From a virus: a stretch of DNA of 64,000 nucleotides. This document shows, in pieces, positions 47,990 to 57,473 of the stretch (position 1 is the stretch's first letter; each line of letters opens with the position of its first letter). Both the position numbers and the translations under genes were made by a program. The DNA lies in IMG/VR virus record IMGVR_UViG_3300024264_001700, positions 1 to 64,000 of that record. One strand, given 5' to 3'. The notes below the pieces were generated by a model. The model did not search any database. It had not been told where the DNA came from and worked only from the letters and a program-made list of their open reading frames with translations.

Positions 47990-48656
47990 CAAACTGCTCC
48001 TGCAACCAATCAAAGTCATTTATTCTACGCAAGTCATCAGGCGATTGTGAGTGTTTTTCACCGTATTTTGTGCCTTGAATAGCACCCTGGATAGCATACT
48101 CTCCAAAGTCTCTATCAGAGCCTACCGTAGTCCAAATTTTAAGTCTTTCATTTGTTTCGTCATCTTTTTGTCTATCAATTACTTTTGCACTTAATTTAGC
48201 ACACTCTCTAAAAGCACTTTTCCATGTTTCAAAAGGTGATATATTATATTGTGTAATATTAGATATCTCAGGCATTGGTTTAAACTTATCTGTAATACTA
48301 GTTGTCATATCAGGCTTACTGGTATCCATGTCAATTGTTGCCTGACGTGGAAATAATTTTATGCCACCGTACCCATACACAAGATCATTAATAGGATTTT
48401 GACTTCTCCATACATGCACATGATCTAACTGATGCTCCGGGACTTCATAATTAAAATCAAAATCATCTACAATTCTTGCATCTGCATCTACAATCCAAAA
48501 CATTTTTGTAAAGCATTTTTTAGCCGCGGCAATATGTGCTTGATGTATTCCTTTTACACCATGCACACGCTTTGCAGTTGGAAAATCTTCTTTTAATCTT
48601 TTCCAGTTCTGTTCAGCATTAATTTCTTTATAACTTATATAAACTATATCATACAT
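47973..48656 (-). CDS. GT-A-like glycosyltransferase-family protein
   Basis: The 227-residue protein starts Asp-Ile-Val-Tyr-Ile-Ser-Tyr and has Ile-Val-Asp-Ala-Asp-Ala, a DxD-type metal/nucleotide-sugar site near 55-59. It is a clear relative of the protein at 54888 (shared Tyr-x-Glu-x-Asn-Ala-Glu-x-Asn start and Lys-Arg-Val-His-Gly-Val). The start codon lies 5 bases after a -10 box and has no ribosome binding site. A sugar-transfer role is inferred from the DxD motif and neighbours. Confidence 0.6.
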   Translation of the reverse strand: MYDIVYISYKEINAEQNWKRLKEDFPTAKRVHGVKGIHQAHIAAAKKCFTKMFWIVDADARIVDDFDFNYEVPEHQLDHVHVWRSQNPINDLVYGYGGIKLFPRQATIDMDTSKPDMTTSITDKFKPMPEISNITQYNISPFETWKSAFRECAKLSAKVIDRQKDDETNERLKIWTTVGSDRDFGEYAIQGAIQGTKYGEKHSQSPDDLRRINDFDWLQEQFDATNI

Positions 48657-48661
48657 ACTTT

Positions 48662-48690
48662 ATTATACTTTATTTTTTATTGTTTGTCAA
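48662..48690 (-). promoter_or_regulatory. Consensus sigma70-type promoter on the minus strand
   Basis: TTGACA (48690-48685), a 17-base spacer and TATAAT (48667-48662) are perfect. The -35 lies in the last codons of the upstream radical SAM gene, and the -10 ends 5 bases before ATG 48656. It can re-initiate transcription within the cassette. Confidence 0.75.
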
Positions 48691-49903
48691 GATATAACCA
48701 CGGTAGGTATTTTTTTGTATCTTGTTTTCTATAATTGTCTTGTTTTTCAACATGAGCTTTAAACTGTTCTATCTCCATTTTAGGTTTTGTAGTTTCCATT
48801 AAATTAATACATGCAATGAGTTGGTTATAAAGATATGTGTTTCGATCATTTTTCATTTTATCTGCATGTTTAAGTATTTGATTCTTAAGTTTTTGTTTAT
48901 GTTTCTTTCTTAATATACTTGTACAAGAATGCGACGGACTATATGGCCAAATAAAATACGGAATAGTTCTAAAATTCTCTATATGCGAAAACTGATTAAA
49001 GTATTTTAATATATCTACAAATCCATGAATTCCGTAAGTTTGAAATACAGTGTGTATTTCAACTTCATAAGTAGGATGATTTTCAATCAATTCTATTAAC
49101 TTCCTAAAGTTCCTATCAACAACACTCCATTTGCCTGGATACCTTACATATTCGTATAAATCTCCTACAGCATCTATACTTATATGCATACGTACCATTT
49201 TAAATTTAGACAATCTGTCAAAAAATTTCTTAGGCATAATAGTTAAATTTGTATGAAACGTAAATATAATATTTTTGCTTAAATCATTATTATGTAAGTA
49301 ATCGCAAAATTCTAAAAAATCATTGTTTAGTAAAGGTTCGCCGCCTGTTACTAGTAATTCTGTAACAGTAGCCGATATTTTATCTAATGTTATTTTTAAA
49401 TTTTTGTAAGACCATTTATTATTATCAAGAGGCTCAAAAAATTTATACAAATCATTGTATTCTGTTTCAAGCTGATTTGATGCCCAAGGACCGCACATTT
49501 TACATTGTAGATTGCATTTATTGCTCCAAGACAAATCTAGACTTTCTACTGATAAATTAATAATTTCTCCAGTTTCTAAATCTGTATTATCAGTAAATTT
49601 TTCAACTTCAAAAGATTGCAAAACACCATTACGAACACTTGTTCCATTTTTATCTTCTATAGAATAACATGCACTACATATATTAGGCCTATCTCCATTT
49701 AACATTTGTTTGCGTATATTTTTATAAAAATCTTGATTAAAATAATCTTTAATATTTTTTATTTCATCGATGTATATAGGATTACCGTCTGAATCTAGTA
49801 TATCACCACTAGTACTAGTATTACAACAGATTCTCATTCTGCCGTCAGTATGTGTGCTAAAATGTGTCCAGGGATATGGACAAATAACATCTTTAGAATT
49901 CAT
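48677..49903 (-). CDS. Radical SAM protein with N-terminal twitch-like module
   Basis: The 408-residue protein has N-terminal Cys8-Pro-Tyr-Pro-Trp, Arg-Ile-Cys26-Cys27 and Cys76-x2-Cys79. The radical SAM motif is Cys130-Asn-Leu-Gln-Cys134-Lys-Met-Cys137, with Val-Thr-Gly-Gly-Glu-Pro later and a conserved Tyr-Val-Arg-Tyr-Pro segment. It overlaps the upstream relative at ATGA. It is the last of a tandem run of five such genes (54888 to 48677). Confidence 0.87.
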   Translation of the reverse strand: MNSKDVICPYPWTHFSTHTDGRMRICCNTSTSGDILDSDGNPIYIDEIKNIKDYFNQDFYKNIRKQMLNGDRPNICSACYSIEDKNGTSVRNGVLQSFEVEKFTDNTDLETGEIINLSVESLDLSWSNKCNLQCKMCGPWASNQLETEYNDLYKFFEPLDNNKWSYKNLKITLDKISATVTELLVTGGEPLLNNDFLEFCDYLHNNDLSKNIIFTFHTNLTIMPKKFFDRLSKFKMVRMHISIDAVGDLYEYVRYPGKWSVVDRNFRKLIELIENHPTYEVEIHTVFQTYGIHGFVDILKYFNQFSHIENFRTIPYFIWPYSPSHSCTSILRKKHKQKLKNQILKHADKMKNDRNTYLYNQLIACINLMETTKPKMEIEQFKAHVEKQDNYRKQDTKKYLPWLYLDKQ

Positions 49904-51240
49904 AAATCTAACTCCGGTATATATTGTTTATGATCAATTTTTCTAAAATTATCTAATACTTTTATTCTATTTTTAAAACTTTCAAAGTGCTTTTCATTAC
50001 GAGGAGTTTGTATTTCGTGTATTACTAGATCTATTTTATGAACAATTTCAGGAAACTCTTTAAGTATCAATGAGTTTTTCTTATATTCTTCTAATCTATC
50101 TATTGCAAGTATTTTATTTCTTTCAGAAAGATTATTTACTGCCTGTCCTTCTGGAAAGTAAAGTAAGTTTATGTTATAAGGCCATTCTTTGAAATACGGA
50201 TATTCTGTACTTTGTTCTTCTATCCAATATAACAAATCAGTTAAATTTAATACGTTTAATAAATTTACTGTGATATTAGTTGTTAATTTAACATTATTAG
50301 CACTTAAATATGATTTTGCTTTTTTATAATTAGTCGAAAGTGCCGACCACTTACTAGGAAATCTACAATATTCTTGAACTTTTTCCGTACCGTCAATACT
50401 AGCAATGAGTTCAAACTTTTTAAAATGTGGCATAAAATCTAGAAAACTCTGATGTATGTTTGTTAAATTAGTAGCAACATGTACGTTAATATTTTGACTT
50501 AACCCATTATCAACTGCATATTGTAGTGCTTTGCTTACCCAAGGCATTAACGGTGGTTCGCCTCCGGCAAAACTTAATGTTTCTATGCCAGGTAATATTT
50601 TACAGAAACTATTCCATATGTTTTCGTCATCACTCCAGTCTGGAACATCTATTCCTGCAAAATCTTTGTTGTTTTCTATTATGCCAGGCTTGTCTGATAT
50701 CTTTTCAAATCTTCCTGTATTAACTTCAATTCCGCCATGTGTTTTTGCAAGTGCTTTTAATTCTTTTGCTATCTGACTGCTATCATAACTGTTGCACATT
50801 ACACATTTTAAGTTACATAAGTTGTTAGGTTTTAGTTCTAATCTCTTTGGAGTCTTATCAGAGTGTCCGTTGTTATCTAATATATCGCTCACTCTGTTTA
50901 ACACTTCTCTGTTATTTTTATATTCATTAACAGACCGTTGTCTCATACTTGCAATGCCATCTCTATAACAAATGTCACATGCAGATAATTTTTCACCTTT
51001 ATGCATTTTAGTTCTAATATCTTTTAAACTATTGCTATTCCAAACTTCTTCAAATGTATTGCCGTGAGATATAACAAACTGATCATCAACGCCGCTGTCA
51101 AGTTCTGGTTTTAATGTATCAGCGTAATAGCAGCAAGGTTTTACATGTCCTGCAGGATTAGTGCTTAGTTCTAAAAAAGGATAAAAACAAAAAGTATCAC
51201 TTTCGATTATTTCTTTACGTAACTTATCTACCTTATCCAT
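49900..51240 (-). CDS. Radical SAM protein with N-terminal twitch-like module
   Basis: The 446-residue protein has Thr-Phe-Cys18-Phe-Tyr-Pro, Pro-Cys36-Cys37 and Cys88-x2-Cys91. The radical SAM motif is Cys142-Asn-Leu-Lys-Cys146-Val-Met-Cys149, with Phe-Ala-Gly-Gly-Glu-Pro later. ATG 51240 follows GGAG at good spacing and is preferred to an upstream in-frame start. It overlaps the next gene by 8 bases. Confidence 0.87.
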   Translation of the reverse strand: MDKVDKLRKEIIESDTFCFYPFLELSTNPAGHVKPCCYYADTLKPELDSGVDDQFVISHGNTFEEVWNSNSLKDIRTKMHKGEKLSACDICYRDGIASMRQRSVNEYKNNREVLNRVSDILDNNGHSDKTPKRLELKPNNLCNLKCVMCNSYDSSQIAKELKALAKTHGGIEVNTGRFEKISDKPGIIENNKDFAGIDVPDWSDDENIWNSFCKILPGIETLSFAGGEPPLMPWVSKALQYAVDNGLSQNINVHVATNLTNIHQSFLDFMPHFKKFELIASIDGTEKVQEYCRFPSKWSALSTNYKKAKSYLSANNVKLTTNITVNLLNVLNLTDLLYWIEEQSTEYPYFKEWPYNINLLYFPEGQAVNNLSERNKILAIDRLEEYKKNSLILKEFPEIVHKIDLVIHEIQTPRNEKHFESFKNRIKVLDNFRKIDHKQYIPELDL

Positions 51241-52492
51241 TATATTGCTCCAATATATTGTGAAACTCTGGAAATGTATCTTGAAAACTTGTGTTTCGAA
51301 TCTTATCAAGACCTTGAATATAATCTAGGTATTGCGGATATAACTCCGACAAGTCTTCTTGATACATAAAATCTATTTGATGAGAAATCTTTTCATTCCA
51401 TTGTTTGTTGTCGGGCAATTTTAAGCTAGCCCATTTGTCTTTTATTTTATCTTTTATTTCTTTAGGAAACATTTGCGTACAAAGATATCTCGGCCAATGT
51501 ACTGTTCCTGCATGGAATAATCCATTATGGTGTCTTATACCTATTTTTTTAAAGTTTTGTTCAAGTAACGATGTAGCAAAGTCTGGAATATAAAATATAT
51601 TCATTGCATGTACTGTGCAAAGTATTTTTACTTCAATATTATCAGGTGTATTATCTAATGTATTTAGATTTTCTTGTATAACATTCCAGTCAGCCGGATA
51701 TCTCACATAATCATGATGCTTGCCCCAGGCATCCATACTAATCATTAGTTCTACATATCCAAACTCTTTCCAAAGTTCTAATACTTCTTCTGGCAATACT
51801 GTACCGTTTGTATGATATCTTAGATTAATATGCTTACTATGTCCTGTCTCTACAAGTTTTCGTAGCATTCTATGATGTTCTTTTATAAGCAGAGGTTCGC
51901 CACCGGCAAAAATCATATGACGTATGTTTGCAAACATAGGCTCAAAGTCTTGCCATAGTTTTTCTTTTTTGTACCATTCGAACTTTGTAGTATCAATTTC
52001 TAGTTTGTGCTTCCAATCCCACTTTGCATCTGACTTTAATTCTTCTGCTAGTTTTTTAGCAGGATTTAACCACATACTGCTGTCTTGAGGCCTACACATC
52101 ACACATTGTAGATTACAAGTATTGCCTAATCTAAAGTCTAGTGTTACTAAATCTTCTTCGAGTGTGCCGTCTTCTTGTGTAGCTTCAACTAAACTGTTGA
52201 TTTTATCCTCGCCTAGTTCTCGTTTCCATAATGTATTTTCATTAATACGATGACTGCGGATGCCTGCTGATTCTTCTTTATAGCAGTGTTCGCATGCCAT
52301 GACTTTTTGTCCAGACAACATCTTTTTTCGAGCATCTTTCCAATGTTCGCTGTTCCATATTTCACTTACTGTTTGATCGTTTAAGTTATGCTTATAACTG
52401 TTCTTAGCAACACAGCATAGTAAGGCACTGCCGTCAGTCCATGTAGCCATGTGTGTCCAAGGTAAAACGCAAAATGTTTTCGATTCAGTCAT
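51233..52492 (-). CDS. Radical SAM protein with N-terminal twitch-like module
   Basis: The 419-residue protein has Thr-Phe-Cys8-Val-Leu-Pro-Trp, Leu-Cys26-Cys27 and Cys67-x2-Cys70. The radical SAM motif is Cys126-Asn-Leu-Gln-Cys130-Val-Met-Cys133, with Phe-Ala-Gly-Gly-Glu-Pro near 175. It is closest in feel to 39198 (shared Leu-Gly/Phe-Gly-x-x-Cys region and a Trp-Pro-Arg/Ala-His segment). It overlaps neighbours on both sides. Confidence 0.87.
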   Translation of the reverse strand: MTESKTFCVLPWTHMATWTDGSALLCCVAKNSYKHNLNDQTVSEIWNSEHWKDARKKMLSGQKVMACEHCYKEESAGIRSHRINENTLWKRELGEDKINSLVEATQEDGTLEEDLVTLDFRLGNTCNLQCVMCRPQDSSMWLNPAKKLAEELKSDAKWDWKHKLEIDTTKFEWYKKEKLWQDFEPMFANIRHMIFAGGEPLLIKEHHRMLRKLVETGHSKHINLRYHTNGTVLPEEVLELWKEFGYVELMISMDAWGKHHDYVRYPADWNVIQENLNTLDNTPDNIEVKILCTVHAMNIFYIPDFATSLLEQNFKKIGIRHHNGLFHAGTVHWPRYLCTQMFPKEIKDKIKDKWASLKLPDNKQWNEKISHQIDFMYQEDLSELYPQYLDYIQGLDKIRNTSFQDTFPEFHNILEQYNG

Positions 52493-53606
52493 TTAAATTC
52501 CATATCTCTTTAAAAGAAGGTACCATTTCTAAAAAGTTTAAGTTTCGTTCTTTATCTAGACTACTAATATTTTCTTTTACTAGCTGCCAGCTATCTATTT
52601 GATCCTCACTTAATCTTTCGATCGTAACTTTGTAGGGATTATCAATTATAGCATAGTTATAGTCTAAATTCAACCGATTAAATTTTTCTATAAGATTATG
52701 TTTGGTACTACTAGGCAACGAACTTAGTTGTTGCCAATGCGGCCATCTAATCCAATCCCATTCTACCTTCCACAAAGGCAAATTATTGTGTATGTAATCT
52801 ACCAATTTATCTAGTTCTAATACATTAACTAAATTTACTACAGTGTGAATAATAAAATGCACGTTACTTTTATGTTGCCACCATTCTTCAAATGTTTTAA
52901 TTATCGAAATACAATCATCAAATTTAGAAGGCCATCTATACCAATCGTTTGCAGTATATATACCGTCCATGCTTACACACAAATATACATTATTACATTG
53001 TTCGATTAAATCTTTTAGTTCTTGATCAGGTAATATAGTTCCGTTAGTACAAATTTGTAAATTTACTTTAGTTAAATCTAAACTACGTAACAGTTTCTTA
53101 AATTTAGCACCTTCCATAAAAGGCTCGCCGCCTATAATCTTTAGATCAGTTACATCTAATAAATCCCACTTTTCAAAATCAAAGTCATTTTTTAAAAATC
53201 CCTTTGTTTCTACTCTATTTGCTTTTTTATCTTCAGCTTGCCATTTACTACTAAAAAATCCACTACAATGCGCACATGCTAAGTTACATAGATTGCTAAA
53301 ACTTACTTCTAATTGTTGTACTGGCACAGTTTTATTTTCAGTAGGTGTAAATTTTGAAAGACTATGCTGTCTCATACTGCGTAGGCCGTTGCGCTCATCT
53401 TGATAGCACCCGTGACAACCTTCTACAGATTCTCCAGATAGCATTTTATCTCTAATGTCTTTCCAATGCGCTGTATTACGCACACGATCATTCCAAACAT
53501 AGCTATCTTCTTCGTCAATGTGAGGATATCTACAGCAAGGTATTGTTAAGCCGTTTGGCCTAATAGCCGCTGCAAAAAAAGGATATGAACAAATAGTCTT
53601 ATTCAA
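52485..53606 (-). CDS. Radical SAM protein with N-terminal twitch-like module (shortest relative)
   Basis: The 373-residue protein has Ile-Cys6-Ser-Tyr-Pro, Pro-Cys24-Cys25 and Cys64-x2-Cys67. The radical SAM motif is Cys107-Asn-Leu-Ala-Cys111-Ala-His-Cys114, with Ile-Ile-Gly-Gly-Glu-Pro near 158. It is the shortest of the seven. It overlaps the upstream gene by 8 bases. Confidence 0.87.
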   Translation of the reverse strand: MNKTICSYPFFAAAIRPNGLTIPCCRYPHIDEEDSYVWNDRVRNTAHWKDIRDKMLSGESVEGCHGCYQDERNGLRSMRQHSLSKFTPTENKTVPVQQLEVSFSNLCNLACAHCSGFFSSKWQAEDKKANRVETKGFLKNDFDFEKWDLLDVTDLKIIGGEPFMEGAKFKKLLRSLDLTKVNLQICTNGTILPDQELKDLIEQCNNVYLCVSMDGIYTANDWYRWPSKFDDCISIIKTFEEWWQHKSNVHFIIHTVVNLVNVLELDKLVDYIHNNLPLWKVEWDWIRWPHWQQLSSLPSSTKHNLIEKFNRLNLDYNYAIIDNPYKVTIERLSEDQIDSWQLVKENISSLDKERNLNFLEMVPSFKEIWNLND

Positions 53607-54888
53607 CGCCTAGTTCCTTTGCAAGTTCAGGAATAGCATCTTTAAAACTTTCGTTTCTAGTCTTGTCTAGCATACGAGTATAATTTAAAAAGTTTTTCAT
53701 TAGTGTTTCATGATCTTGATGCTGTTCTTTGCGCATTAGATTAATGATGCCCTGAATTGTAGTTTTAATTCTCGGTTCATTTAATAGCTTACCTTGATAC
53801 GACTCTAAATTAAGTGCAGCCTTTTCTCTAATATGCTGCGGTAGTATTGTTACATCTAAGTAAAACGGATGATCGTTTATCAAATAGTCAATGCCAATTG
53901 GCCTGTCGTATTTTTCACTAATAGAATCTACATAATATAGCATATTATGACAATCTAAAACATTATAAGTTTGTACAACTGGTGAAACGTCTAAATTAAC
54001 ATTTTTTAGTTGTGCAATCTTTTGAAAGTTTTCATCAATTTTTTTCCACTTGCTAGGCGAGCGTATATAATCATTTACTTTTTCGTATCCATCTAGGCTA
54101 CAATTAATTTTTATGTTAGAAAACTTACTAATTAGACTTAAAAATTTATCAGTTACGTTTGTGCAGTTAATGTTAAAGAATATTTCAATCTTATCTTGAT
54201 ATCCTGCTGCAACTATTTCTTCCATAAATCTATAATTGTTGTTTATAAGAGTAGGCTCGCCGCCGGTCATATAAACTTTACTTAAATTTGGAATAAGACC
54301 TATAATCTCATTCCATAAAAAGTTACTATCAAAATTTAAGTCGCTGTCTTTTAAGAAAGTAGGATTTGGTCCCCAGTTATTATTCCAAAATTCTTTGTAT
54401 TCTTCACTTTTTTCGTATGAGCTAAAGTGTTCTTTAGCAATTTGACTGCTATTAAACGGATTACACATACGACATTTAAGATTACACAAGTTTCCTAGTC
54501 TAAGATCTAAATATACAGGTGGTAATTTTACTTCGTAGTTATTTTCTTTTGCACTATTAATAAAGTTGTGCAGTTCGGGTCCTAGTCTATTACGCCACTC
54601 AGCAGTCATTCTAGTTCTAAAGCTATCTAAGCCTATACTTTCTTGTTTGTAACAATGCTTACACGCTTCTACTTGAACACCGTTGAGCATATCTTTTCTA
54701 GCATTTTTAAAAACTTCACTGTTCCATGCATCTTCTACACTGTTTTTGCCAACCATCATAGGAGATCCATCTGCATTACGTGCAAAGGCTGTTGGGCCGC
54801 TTGCAATACAGCAATAACGCATTTTACCATCAGTGTTTAACATAGTACTAATAAATGGCATAGCACAAAAGGTTTTTGATTTTCTCAT
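53599..54888 (-). CDS. Radical SAM protein with N-terminal twitch-like module
   Basis: The 429-residue protein has Thr-Phe-Cys8-Ala-Met-Pro, Arg-Tyr-Cys26-Cys27 and Cys76-x2-Cys79. The radical SAM motif is Cys135-Asn-Leu-Lys-Cys139-Arg-Met-Cys142, with Met-Thr-Gly-Gly-Glu-Pro near 213. It begins at a TAATG overlap with the glycosyltransferase-like gene at 54888 and leads the tandem run of five. Confidence 0.87.
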   Translation of the reverse strand: MRKSKTFCAMPFISTMLNTDGKMRYCCIASGPTAFARNADGSPMMVGKNSVEDAWNSEVFKNARKDMLNGVQVEACKHCYKQESIGLDSFRTRMTAEWRNRLGPELHNFINSAKENNYEVKLPPVYLDLRLGNLCNLKCRMCNPFNSSQIAKEHFSSYEKSEEYKEFWNNNWGPNPTFLKDSDLNFDSNFLWNEIIGLIPNLSKVYMTGGEPTLINNNYRFMEEIVAAGYQDKIEIFFNINCTNVTDKFLSLISKFSNIKINCSLDGYEKVNDYIRSPSKWKKIDENFQKIAQLKNVNLDVSPVVQTYNVLDCHNMLYYVDSISEKYDRPIGIDYLINDHPFYLDVTILPQHIREKAALNLESYQGKLLNEPRIKTTIQGIINLMRKEQHQDHETLMKNFLNYTRMLDKTRNESFKDAIPELAKELGVE

Positions 54889-55805
54889 TACTTTTCGATA
54901 TCTATAAGTTTTCTAGAATTTCTAGATGGATTTTGGTAAACTGATTTAAAGAATTTACTTTGTTGTGCATTCAACGGCTGTTCTGCAATAGGAATGTTTA
55001 GTTCATTAATTAATTTAATTCCATATTCTTCTATTTCATAATCAACATCTTCAATTGATTCGAAAGACACTTTCCATAAATCATTTAAGTATTCAAAATC
55101 TCTCACATTTATAAAATCCCAATCTGTACACATTGTCATATGCAATCCTGCACGGGCGCCGAGAATTGCCCATTCACCATGTTCTGCATCAGCACCTATC
55201 ATTAACCAAATATATAAACGTTGTAAATTTTTCCAATGTCCTTTTACTAAATCATATTTGCTAGTACGCACACCTTCGTCCAGCGTCATCTTAACACCTT
55301 CACGGAAACCTGCACGCCATGCTTGCTGCGGTGTTGCATTATTATGCACAGTTGAAAAACAACTATTTTGTTGAATATAATTTAAATCCCAACAAAAGTC
55401 TACTTGTGCATGTGGATTATCGTCTGGCGCATTTTCATGCGTTTTCATATTAAGAACATAATCTTTAGGCCAACATTTTATGCCGCCGTTGCCGTACATT
55501 AACCCGTTAATTATATTTTTGCCGCACCAACTTATTACACTATTTTCTAAATTAGATAATTGATCAAACGGTATTTCTTGATTTATAAACGAACCATCTA
55601 TTTTATTATCGGCGTCTACTGTAATAAAACGTTCTGTTTCACTTAGTTTTGCACATGCTTTATGCGCTGCATCTGATCCTTCTACCCCGTGTACACGTTT
55701 AGCCCAAGGAACTTTACTACACAAATCTGCATAGTTTTTTTCTGCATTTGGTTCATCATATGACAAATAAATAATATCACAGTCTGCTACTCTAAAGTTA
55801 TTCAT
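54888..55805 (-). CDS. GT-A-like glycosyltransferase-family protein
   Basis: The 305-residue protein starts Asn-Phe-Arg-Val-Ala-Asp-Cys-Asp-Ile-Ile-Tyr-Leu-Ser-Tyr and has Thr-Val-Asp-Ala-Asp-Asn as DxD-type motif. It shares the Lys-Arg-Val-His-Gly-Val and Tyr-Gly-x-Gly-Gly-Ile-Lys segments with 47973. ATG 55805 follows AAAGG and is preferred to an earlier in-frame start. The two relatives bracket the tandem radical SAM run, hinting at work on a shared substrate. Confidence 0.6.
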   Translation of the reverse strand: MNNFRVADCDIIYLSYDEPNAEKNYADLCSKVPWAKRVHGVEGSDAAHKACAKLSETERFITVDADNKIDGSFINQEIPFDQLSNLENSVISWCGKNIINGLMYGNGGIKCWPKDYVLNMKTHENAPDDNPHAQVDFCWDLNYIQQNSCFSTVHNNATPQQAWRAGFREGVKMTLDEGVRTSKYDLVKGHWKNLQRLYIWLMIGADAEHGEWAILGARAGLHMTMCTDWDFINVRDFEYLNDLWKVSFESIEDVDYEIEEYGIKLINELNIPIAEQPLNAQQSKFFKSVYQNPSRNSRKLIDIEK

Positions 55806-56634
55806 TTTGTGCCTTTCTATTACAATCATATGCAACTGTTGTATATATACTTAATTGTTCTAGGTCAGATTCTTGATCAAATATGAAAGGAATTTTTGCA
55901 GTAATTTCTTCTCTTTTCTCTAAAATTAACCATATCAAATTGTCCTTTATGTATAAACCGCCTGTAGGTGTATCTTTCCTATTAGTAAATACACTATCAA
56001 TTACAACCTTATCTAAATCAATATCTAAATAATCATTAGTTAAACAATAAATTTTGTTATTGTGAAATACATGATCTCCAGGGTAGTATACTGAATCTTT
56101 TTTATTATCCTTTACTTTAATACCTTTGTATACATGTTCGTCTTTATAATCTTTAGAGGTTTGATAAAGGTCAAACTCTAAAAGTCTTATTAATTTACGA
56201 GGATCATGTCTTTTTGTTATACTACATTTGAAAAGTCTATGATTGCCTATATTCTTCGATATAACAGTATTATAAAACTCTGTGCCTATCGTAATTTTCC
56301 ATACTTTTGAGTCAACTATTTGTTCAATTGTAATATCACCGTGTTTTTTAAACAAAATTTCTTTAAAATTATTCCAGTTTAATAAATCTTCTGAAGCAGT
56401 TTTACTTATTAGTTGATACAATTTATCTTTTTTATTATACTGTACACAAAAATCATTTAGAGATTTTTCTTTTGATTTAATTTGTTTTTCTTCTAACTCA
56501 TTAATTTCTACTTTGGAAGTATTTTTATCATTATCGTCAGGTCCAACTTTCCATACATCGCCTGATTTAGTATCATAGTATGCAAAAGTTTTATTTGGAA
56601 CTTGTGTATTTTTTATAAGGTCAAGTAGATCCAT
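55798..56634 (-). CDS. Protein of unknown function
   Basis: The 278-residue protein is beta-rich and Lys/Asp-rich, with a Lys/Glu helical stretch near 45-60 and a Tyr-Tyr-Pro-Gly-Asp-His-Val-Phe segment near 180. It overlaps its neighbours at TAATG and by 8 bases. No domain is recognised; it could be a partner or carrier protein of the enzyme set. Confidence 0.5.
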   Translation of the reverse strand: MDLLDLIKNTQVPNKTFAYYDTKSGDVWKVGPDDNDKNTSKVEINELEEKQIKSKEKSLNDFCVQYNKKDKLYQLISKTASEDLLNWNNFKEILFKKHGDITIEQIVDSKVWKITIGTEFYNTVISKNIGNHRLFKCSITKRHDPRKLIRLLEFDLYQTSKDYKDEHVYKGIKVKDNKKDSVYYPGDHVFHNNKIYCLTNDYLDIDLDKVVIDSVFTNRKDTPTGGLYIKDNLIWLILEKREEITAKIPFIFDQESDLEQLSIYTTVAYDCNRKAQNE

Positions 56635-57473
56635 TAATTTTCTCGCTTTGATTCATAAAGAGATATAAGTTTATCGTTACAAAAATCTTTTTCAGTATAA
56701 TGAAATATTCCAGTTTGTATATAATTTCCGACAATAAGTTCTACTTCATCATTTACAAAATAGTCAATTCTGTCTTGCCAGGTATCTGCTATCTTTTTCC
56801 AACCCTGTACATTATTTTTCATATGTGTAAATGTAGGTATACTTATTCTATCATTTGTTACTTGATCTTCGATATTAAGAATTTTAATAACCAACGATGC
56901 TGCTACATCTATACTTAAAAATTTAGGAGTATTCTTTGATATAAATTTAAAATAAAACGCTTCATAGTTATTACAAACTATTTCTAACATCTTATAAAAA
57001 TTCATTGCAGTATCACATTTTTTAAAATAATGAAATCCTACATATGTATTAGGTAAGTCATTTAATTGAAATGCCTTTCTATAATAACTATTTTGTATAC
57101 GATCACCTCTATATGTTTTTACATTTTTTACAAAATACAATTCATAATTATTTAAAATTTTCCACCACGAAGAAATGTCTTGTAATACAATCATATCAGT
57201 ATCCATTACAATAGTTTCGTCATATGGTGATGCATGATAAATCTTCCAACGATTTGAAACTTTCCATGTATCATTAACAGCTGAATCATTCCAGGGAATA
57301 TCAATTATTTTATCAAATATATTTTTATAGTTTTTATCTACAGGATCATTTGTAATTAAGCTTACTTTTGTATTAGGATTAGTATGTATTATACTTAACG
57401 CATTTAAATATGCTTGTTTGACATAGTCGGTTTCATCTGTATTCTGTGCCAACATTACTATGCCCTTAGTCAT
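56634..57473 (-). CDS. GT-A-like (family 8-like) glycosyltransferase
   Basis: The 279-residue protein starts Thr-Lys-Gly-Ile-Val-Met-Leu-Ala, has Asp-Glu-Thr-Ile-Val-Met-Asp-Thr-Asp-Met as a DxD site near 91-96 and a Val-Gly-Phe-His-Tyr-Phe-Lys-Lys segment near 142. It is a diverged paralogue of the adjacent gene at 57466. ATG 57473 follows AAGGAG; an in-frame TTG just upstream is rejected. Confidence 0.6.
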   Translation of the reverse strand: MTKGIVMLAQNTDETDYVKQAYLNALSIIHTNPNTKVSLITNDPVDKNYKNIFDKIIDIPWNDSAVNDTWKVSNRWKIYHASPYDETIVMDTDMIVLQDISSWWKILNNYELYFVKNVKTYRGDRIQNSYYRKAFQLNDLPNTYVGFHYFKKCDTAMNFYKMLEIVCNNYEAFYFKFISKNTPKFLSIDVAASLVIKILNIEDQVTNDRISIPTFTHMKNNVQGWKKIADTWQDRIDYFVNDEVELIVGNYIQTGIFHYTEKDFCNDKLISLYESKREN

